A stretch of DNA of 64,000 nt from Cylindrodendrum hubeiense (Eukaryota > Ascomycota > Sordariomycetes > Hypocreales > Nectriaceae), in assembly GCA_014621425.1 (NCBI GenBank), contig JAANBB010000019.1:1-64000 (forward strand), read 5' to 3'. The position numbers were made by a program, and so were the translations under genes. Within the stretch, counting starts at the first letter, position 1. Every line of letters starts with the position of its first letter. Under the pieces are notes generated by a model. That model did not search any database, had not been told where the DNA came from, and worked only from the letters and a program-made list of their open reading frames with translations. Below are positions 57,867 through 64,000 of the stretch, in pieces.

Positions 57867-59215
57867 CGCCCCTAACAGTGTCCTCAGAGAGTCAAGGACA
57901 ACACATAAAACGGCATGGGCCTTCAAGGGAAGTCAAAAGAAAGTTGATGGTGGAGCTGAGCAAGGGCTTATTTAGAGGGGCGAATGTGGAGGAATTACAC
58001 ATTGAAATGTCCCCCGCAACGATGGGAAAAGGGTCGAACGTGGGGGGTATTAATTACTGTCTCAAACCTGGGCTTTAAGTGCACAGACTCTGAGACGGAT
58101 TTGCCTCCCCGTATCAAAAGCACTTCCTATCTCTCGGCGCAATGACACAATCGCCCTTGAAGTGCCCGAGGACATACTACCTTCCTACCTCAGACAGCCA
58201 AGGAGCACGTCATCTTGGCGATCATGGCGACGGGCACACGTTGAAGCGCAACGGCGGCCGATACCAAGAGCGACGGCTATCGACCATGAATATCGACAGG
58301 CCAATTGATGGGCCTCCTCGGGCGAGTCCGCTTCGGCTCCTTGACGCAATGCAACGTTGATACGTTGTTGTTGCCGGGATGGCCCTGTCACGAAATCCAA
58401 CATGTGAGGTTATCGATACGGGTGAGGTCGATTATCCTGTTGATCAGCTGCGCTACTCCTGCAATATGTCGACCACGCCATGTCATTTTGGCTACTTGGC
58501 ACATCCTAAAGTGATGGGGAAACTTTTGTGAGCTTATTGGTGTGTGACTTGCACTGCCTTGACTGTGATTGTGGTTGTCTGGGCTCGCCGCAGCCGTTAG
58601 ACAGGTCTGGAGCACTTTCAACCAACCGGAAATGTCCCTAAGCGAATATTGTGCAACCAGTACTCACAATTAAAATGTGACATAATATTGGTGGTGCCGT
58701 TGGAACCAATATACTTGAAATGACCAGATGGAGAATGACGTGCTGACTTTTATCATGGCATTTACGGAGTAGGCTTTGATGACACTACACTCTGAAGCAC
58801 CATCAGATGAGTGATTGACGATGCCACATCTAAATAACTACCACTTCATACAGACAGTATATTTAAATCATCGTATTCGTAGGTGAAGAAATGTGACACC
58901 TATCGGACCGATATCTATCGGACCGAGCCTTTCCGTCCTGTCTTGCTCAATTGAACCACATTTGCCTCTATATTAGGGTATAATGTTTCGATGTCAAACA
59001 TGTGCGTCTTGTGTCGTCGAGTAGGGAAAAAGTCGACACCTTTGACACGTCCAGTCCATCTCCTGGTTTGAACAATACAACTCGCAGAGGATTAAACAAT
59101 TATATGGTAAAAATATCTGGCTCGTCTGCGCAAAGCCAACTCTGACGCTGCAGATTTCATATTTTTCATGAGAATTCTTACGGCCGCTAACATGTATACA
59201 CGGCAAATGATGGAT
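57867..59215. other. Intergenic stretch, 1.35 kb
   Basis: Permease promoter side. Two close copies of TATCGGACCGA occur at about 58903-58927. No gene seen. Confidence 0.5.
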
Positions 59216-60035
59216 TCAAGAAGAAAAGATCGCTGTTAGACTACCCTGGCGCAAAATGGTTTCATTACCGAAAAGATATTCATAGCTTTTCTCTAACACA
59301 CCGTCCCAGACCGACGGCGCCGTGCCCTTCTTGTCCCATTCTGCAGGGGGTCTGTCCAATATTTCTTTCATATTCGACTGCGTCGGTACCAATAAGTACG
59401 CACAGACGGGGTCTGAATCTTTGCATAGATCAACGGCGGTTTGGCGACCTTTTCGGGTCTGACACGTCCTCAGTGACAGAGCATTACGGGGGACCTTGGC
59501 AAAAGCACCCACGGTTGGCTCGTAGGGCTCTCTGGCCGGAGAAATATGCATAAACGGCCTGTCCAATCGGATCTCATACCGCCAGACTCTAGGCCCGTGA
59601 TTTTGATCCTTAATGAGGCCACCTCGGAAGCGACAAGAGTAGGGAACCCGTCAGCAGCCCATTTTGAAGCTCGATAGCTGCCCAGGTTGGAGGGTTCATT
59701 CTCCCACTGAGTGAGGAGAGTTGGAAGATATGGCCTGAGCCTTGCTGACAGAGGATTGGGAGTATACTTTTTGTGACATGGACGGCACCTCGAAATTTTA
59801 TGGCGAGCTGAGTCCGAAAATTCTCAATGGTGATGTCCCCGATGCCCGCAAAATTGACATTTCCAGCGTTATTTGCTTCTAACCTTTGATGGCCTTTTTT
59901 GACTGGTACCCAGTAAAACTTTGGGCTTTTTAGAATCCGTTTGGTAGTGGATCCTAGCACAAACCGCCCGCCGCAAATTCGGCTCATGTGGCAGAAGCCG
60001 GTAGAGTGGTGAATGGATATGGGAGATGTTGTCAC
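59216..60035 (-). pseudogene. Short-chain dehydrogenase/reductase, broken by two frameshifts
   Basis: In transcript order: NNAGNVNFAGIGDITIENFRT, NFRG-like KFRGAVHVTKSILPIL and GHIFQLSSLSGRM (the SDR NNAG motif and catalytic Ser region) in one frame ending at 59610. Near 59660-59670 coding sense moves to a second frame reading KWAADGFPTLVASEVASL, IKITGLESGGMRSDWTG. Near 59540-59560 it moves again to ISPAREPYEPTVGAFAKVP, the usual SDR C-terminal segment, running to 59216. The catalytic Tyr of YxxxK is lost (the residues preceding the Lys read AAIELQ). The N-terminal glycine-rich cofactor motif is not recognisable. This is an inactive relic. Confidence 0.78.
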
Positions 60036-60531
60036 GATATTTCTGACTATGTTTTAGGCAAGCGAGGCAATGTCACCTCTCCCGTCACCTTCGCACACAT
60101 AACGTGGTGCGGCTAGTCAATGAGAAATACCAATAAGGGCTGCTCTTGCGCGCCTACCTCGGAGGTCCCCCACCGGAGCTACATGGACGCCTGGCTTACC
60201 TAGCAGGAGAGCTGTTGCCTCACCTCTGTGCGACGTGTTGAGAAATGGAACCTTTTCTGGGAACGGAAACACTTGGAGGAAAAGCAGTAGTCACTGTACC
60301 TAACCTTCTGTGACAAAAACGCTTGTCAGTGTTGCAACGAACAAAGAAGCATGGAGATTCACGGACTTGACCACAATCAAGAGAGACAAAACGAGCACCA
60401 TAACCCCTTGGGCTAGAAGTCACACCTACTGTTCTGCATGAGTCACAATACCACTCAGATTGTTAAATTGTGCAGTATGTATCTCTGGCGGCTCTGAACA
60501 TTTGCTAAAGACCTCAGTGCCTCTGTCGCTG
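60036..60531. other. Intergenic stretch
   Basis: About 500 bases upstream of the dehydrogenase relic; a 67-codon minus-strand ORF (60220-60423) has no domain. Confidence 0.45.
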
Positions 60532-60936
60532 TCATGATGTGCGGTAAGGAGCAGAGTGAATTGGCAACTGGACTTCCTTATCGGTATGATCGATCAGCAC
60601 TGCCAGGTTACTACAAGGACGGATAGATTCGAGACTATCGGCGACACAGCTGAAGCTGAGTGGCCCGTTTCCCCACTGCGGACCGTTCATGTTGACATCG
60701 ACCTTGATCACCTCGACGAAGTACTTCATCACAGCCTCCTTTATTTCATCGGGCGAACGATACAATGCAGTATGAAGCGGGGATCCCAACAACCACCCAA
60801 CAGACAGCTGGTTAGCCCGTGATCTGGTGTCATGGAAGTAATCGAGACCATGATTTGGACACCTCAGGAGGACATTGCGAGACAGGGATGACTCAAGATC
60901 CCGAAGACAGCGACTCACATATCCGCATACGTCCAC
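60532..60936 (-). pseudogene. Possible ankyrin-repeat relic
   Basis: A 134-codon minus-strand frame contains LGSPLHTALYRSPDEI, a following KVDVNMNGPQWGNGPLSFSC and later LAVLIDHTDKEV. These resemble the xxTPLHxAL, GADVNxxG and LLLDHGADV elements of ankyrin repeats, at about the expected spacing. The ORF has no clear start, and the rest of a protein is not found on either side. Confidence 0.35.
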
Positions 60937-61548
60937 TATTATCAGACAGGACGAACCATTTTTAGTTAGTCATATTTAGGGTATCTATTACCATGTACAC
61001 AGAGTGATTCATGTTACCGATATCTATCTAGCTTACTGCCACATTGAGATAAGATTTACACAATCATTGGATCCACCGATATCTGGATCTTAGTCATAGG
61101 GGTGAGATTGAGAAAAATGCCGCTCGAGAAAAGAGGGGCTACAGACATCCTAGATATTAGGTTCTAGATACGCACTTTCAACGTGATGGAATGTGCCATA
61201 CGCAATCTATTACTTACCCTATACTTAAGGCAGGATAGACCATTTCGACCCCCTACATCCATGCATGTTCGTATCTTGTTTGTGTATACAAAGCCTGAGG
61301 TAATGATAAGGCCTTAAACTCGGCGCACTGGGATTAAGATCCTGTGGACTTTCTTCGGAGCCGAACCAAGGAAAATTGTTGCTTATGACTCTTAGCACCC
61401 TTGAACCCGGCCTTTAGATGAGGATTCCAAGACGTGGCTAGCGTAGCTGACTACCCCACATATCCTAGGCCATGATCATGTTCCCCTCAGGTGAGCTTAT
61501 AAATCCATACCTTGTCATATCGGTCGAATAATAAAACACCCATCATAT
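60937..61548. other. Intergenic stretch
   Basis: About 600 AT-rich bases; probably the promoter of the acetyltransferase gene. No gene seen. Confidence 0.5.
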
Positions 61549-61635
61549 ATGTTGACTCCCCGAGCGTGTGTTTGCCACTGCCTTAACTTCTCATCGTGTA
61601 TTTATTCGTTCCAATTGGCCACTCTTGGAGACGAC

Positions 61636-62403
61636 ATGCCTCTTCAAGTCCTGCCCCTCGAAGTCTCAGACTTCGACCAGCTCGTTCACCATGCCGACAC
61701 GGGTTCGCCTGGAGACGACTGTGTAGCGCCTCCGAACCCCGTCGCATGGCCCGTGGCGACTGGCATCGAGGCCCAGACACGCACTCGCTATGCCTTCGCG
61801 CTTCAGAAGCGTCGTTTTCTAGAGGATCCCACCGTACGATTCCTCAAAGTCGTCGACACGGAAGAGGGCGGCCATAACATCGTCGCTGTGGCACGCTGGC
61901 ACTACTACCCCGAAGGCTACGACTATGATCACGAAGCACACTGGGAGATTGCCCCGGATACTGCGACATCTCTTCTGCCCTACGTGGTCAATGAGAGCAA
62001 TGATTTGCCCTTGCCATCGTATCCCCCACCCAACTTCAACGTTGCCCTGCACAACCACATCCTCTCTGACCGCGACGCCTTTCGACCCCGTTGGATCCCA
62101 CAAGGGAAGCCATGCTGGATTCTGATGCACCTCACTACGCGTCCCAGCCACCGAAAGCGTGGGGCCGCGGCCCTGTTAATTCGATGGGGACTCGCACAGG
62201 CTGTTGAAGGGAAAGTGCCCGCTTACCTCGAGTCTGGGGCCGCAGGGAGGCCGATATACGGAAGATTTGGCTTCGAGCAGGTGGGAGATCTGAGGAAATT
62301 GAACCTTAGGCCATTTGGGGTGGACGCTGAATTTGAGCTCACGAGTATGGTGTTTGATCCTCATCAGGGGCTAAAAGCTCAGGAACAAGCTGCTACGAGC
62401 TAG
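61636..62403 (+). CDS. GNAT-family N-acetyltransferase
   Basis: A single-exon gene. I prefer ATG 61636 (MPLQVLPLEVSDFDQL, 255 residues) because the fold begins there; the upstream in-frame ATG at 61549 would add 29 residues of cysteine-rich, non-domain sequence. An N-terminal strand-helix (QVLPLEVSDFDQLVHH), a core strand RFLKVVDTEEGGHNIVAVARWHYYP, and the acetyl-CoA binding motif A LTTRPSHRKRGAAALLIRWG (Q/RxxGxG/A type) are followed by PAYLESGAAGRPIYGRFGFEQVGD, the usual GNAT C-terminal motif. The central insertion with SYPPPNFN is common in fungal members. The acceptor substrate is unknown; relatives act on small molecules or proteins. There is no obvious pathway partner nearby. Confidence 0.9.
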   Translation: MPLQVLPLEVSDFDQLVHHADTGSPGDDCVAPPNPVAWPVATGIEAQTRTRYAFALQKRRFLEDPTVRFLKVVDTEEGGHNIVAVARWHYYPEGYDYDHEAHWEIAPDTATSLLPYVVNESNDLPLPSYPPPNFNVALHNHILSDRDAFRPRWIPQGKPCWILMHLTTRPSHRKRGAAALLIRWGLAQAVEGKVPAYLESGAAGRPIYGRFGFEQVGDLRKLNLRPFGVDAEFELTSMVFDPHQGLKAQEQAATS

Positions 62404-63202
62404 TCGAGTTGGTGTCTTCACTGGGGACTAGCAATTGAGGAGCATAGATGGGAGGTGGTCTCTTTAGTACTAACGGAATAACAATCCCGTGGTGGGGTGC
62501 GCAGGAAATACTGCTACATGTAATGCAATACAGTACTTGCCACATTGGGACATACCGGGATCTCGAACATGTACTCAACGCGTAAAAATGGGTTGTCCTT
62601 TAATTTTATGTGACTATTAAATGCCATGCATCACCCAAGCCAGCTCGTCTATTCGAGAACTCGTGTTCTGGACACTCTGTTGGTCCCACATTTTCTGTGT
62701 TCGGTTTGGGAGCCGCGGGGCAAAGATGCTATTAATACCCTACAGCCGAGATCAACCCACGGATCGGGAATTATAACAGCAGCCACTCTGGTGCACCTAC
62801 GTCAGAGGGTAGGAGCCGCGGCCGGCGAAGCTTGCCCGTCTCCGCTGTGTCGCGCGATTGGCCGAGGTGCTGGATCAAAATGGGCTTCTCGATACTACTC
62901 AACCAAAACAGCTTAAGCTCGGAATTGGACAAGGCGTGCCGAGGCACGGAACAACATCCGGCTGTCTTTGAGCGCCCGCTTCTTAGTCACGGCCGCCAGT
63001 GGCCAATGAGGTGAAGCGTCCTGGTACCCCGTCATTATGGTTCCCGACGCCCCGCGTTTTCAGTTGCTTTAAAGTCCGGGGCTTCTTTATTATCGCTGGT
63101 CGTCTCTCATATCTATTGACTTTCCATGCTCGTTTTGTCTTCTTTACCTTGTGATTGACTATATCTCCCACTTGTTCCTAACCCCACCTGTGACCTCCCA
63201 CC
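62404..63202. other. Intergenic stretch, 0.8 kb
   Basis: No gene supported; the last 150 bases are pyrimidine-rich (TTCTTTACC, TCTCCCACTTG) and precede a good CACCATGG start context, as expected of a promoter and 5' UTR. Confidence 0.55.
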
Positions 63203-64000
63203 ATGGAGTTACCCGCCTCCGCTAGAATCCCGGCTCTGGTGATCGACAAGGTCAGCAAGCGAGCCTTGGAGCAACTCGATCAGGTCGAGAAATTCGTGCA
63301 GGACAGATGCCTTCCGGCGGATGTTATTTACTCTAAGCAGCTTGGACGCGACCACAAGGTCCGCTTTTCCACTGTGCCCAAGATCCTCGACGACTTGAAA
63401 GCGGAGGCGCGTCAGCAGGGTCTATGGAATCTGTTTTTGGCCAAGGGCCACTATGCCGAAGGCGGCGGATTCAGCAATCTTGAATATGCGCTGATGGCTG
63501 AGCAATTGGGACAGAGCTACATTGCGAGTGAGGTATGGCACCCCGACAGGCCCAATGATTCAAAATGCCGAATTTGAACTAGATCCAGAAATTTCCCCGG
63601 CTAACACGTTGACTTAGACAATGAACTGCTCCGCTCCTGATACTGGAAACATGGAGGTGCTTGCCAAATTTGGAAACAGCCCCCAGAAGGCAAAATGGCT
63701 CGCGCCGTTGCTGGATGGCAAGATTCGGTCGGCGTTCCTCATGACCGAGCCCGACGTGGCATCGAGCGACGCTCGGAACATCAAGTTCCAGATTTCCAAG
63801 GAGGGCAATGAGTACGTCCTCAATGGCAGCGTAAGTCAATACCCACACCAATTACAGATTTATCATTATTTCTAGAATGTCCAGCTAATTTCTGTCTCTG
63901 TCTAGAAATGGTGGAGCAGCGGCGCCGGTGATCCACGATGCGAACTCTACATCGTCATGGGCAAGACGGATGCTGAGAACCCGAACCCATACCAGCAACA
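63203..64000 (+). CDS. Acyl-CoA dehydrogenase (ACAD10/11-like), 3' end missing
   Basis: Exons 63203-63532, 63618-63830 and 63906 onward, running past the right edge; introns are 85 bp and 75 bp, both phase 0. The first 216 residues are visible. After an N-terminal helical region ([22 protein letters not shown]) come [44 protein letters not shown], the FAD-contact motif [16 protein letters not shown] and [22 protein letters not shown], in the standard order of the acyl-CoA dehydrogenase fold. These enzymes take electrons from the alpha-beta bond of acyl-CoA through FAD. No mitochondrial presequence is obvious, and any peroxisomal signal would lie in the unseen C-terminus. Confidence 0.93.

Noticed and set aside
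1..64000. CRISPR arrays, rRNA genes, bacterial operons, intact transposons
   Set aside because: No spaced direct repeats, rRNA-like sequence, Shine-Dalgarno-led gene runs, transposase or reverse-transcriptase frames were seen; the DNA is eukaryotic.

Overview
The window is nuclear DNA of a filamentous ascomycete (Pezizomycotina). Genes carry short GT-AG introns, mostly 47-95 bp, with CTAAC-like branch sites, and the gene families are typical of moulds: a LaeA-like methyltransferase, a NACHT-ankyrin NLR, a DUF7703 membrane protein, a CAP protein, a Mup1-like permease and a PTS1-tagged acyl-CoA ligase. I cannot name the species. Many genes are split by introns, and I rebuilt exon structures by following reading frame, splice sites and protein motifs.

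Layout. 1-16.7 kb is gene-dense: a cysteine-rich repeat protein cut by the left edge, two tandem paralogues of unknown function, a secreted Ser/Thr-rich protein (minus), a FAR1-like zinc-domain protein, an unknown protein, and a giant secreted protein (minus) of about 34 cysteine-rich repeats with one 1-nt frameshift in an A6 run. 16.7-30.8 kb is gene-poor. It holds a decayed gene (21.6-23.8 kb), a LaeA-like methyltransferase with a 7-nt micro-exon (24.3-25.8 kb, minus) and a bacterial CspA-type cold-shock domain gene with one intron and a signal-like N-terminus (28.35-28.69 kb). 30.8-34 kb has an unknown 519-aa secreted protein and a single-pass membrane protein.

34.9-39.0 kb carries a zinc-dependent alcohol dehydrogenase and a peroxisomal acyl/aryl-CoA ligase, transcribed divergently. 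Next come a CHAT-protease pseudogene (39.4-40.4 kb), a CAP/PR-1 secreted protein (minus), a 3-kb gap, a NACHT-ankyrin NLR (44.9-47.6 kb), a Sde182/DUF1593 nucleoside-hydrolase-like protein (minus), a DUF7703 membrane protein (minus), a 3.7-kb gap, a methionine-permease-like transporter with five exons (minus), a short-chain dehydrogenase pseudogene (minus), an ankyrin-like relic, a GNAT acetyltransferase, and the 5' part of an acyl-CoA dehydrogenase that runs off the right edge.

No single pathway explains the window. The best local functional link is the divergent dehydrogenase/CoA-ligase pair. The mixture of secreted cysteine-rich proteins, an NLR, at least three pseudogenes, long empty stretches and one bacterial-looking gene looks like accessory, fast-turnover sequence. 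The most unusual items are the cold-shock gene, the giant repeat protein and the 519-aa secreted protein.
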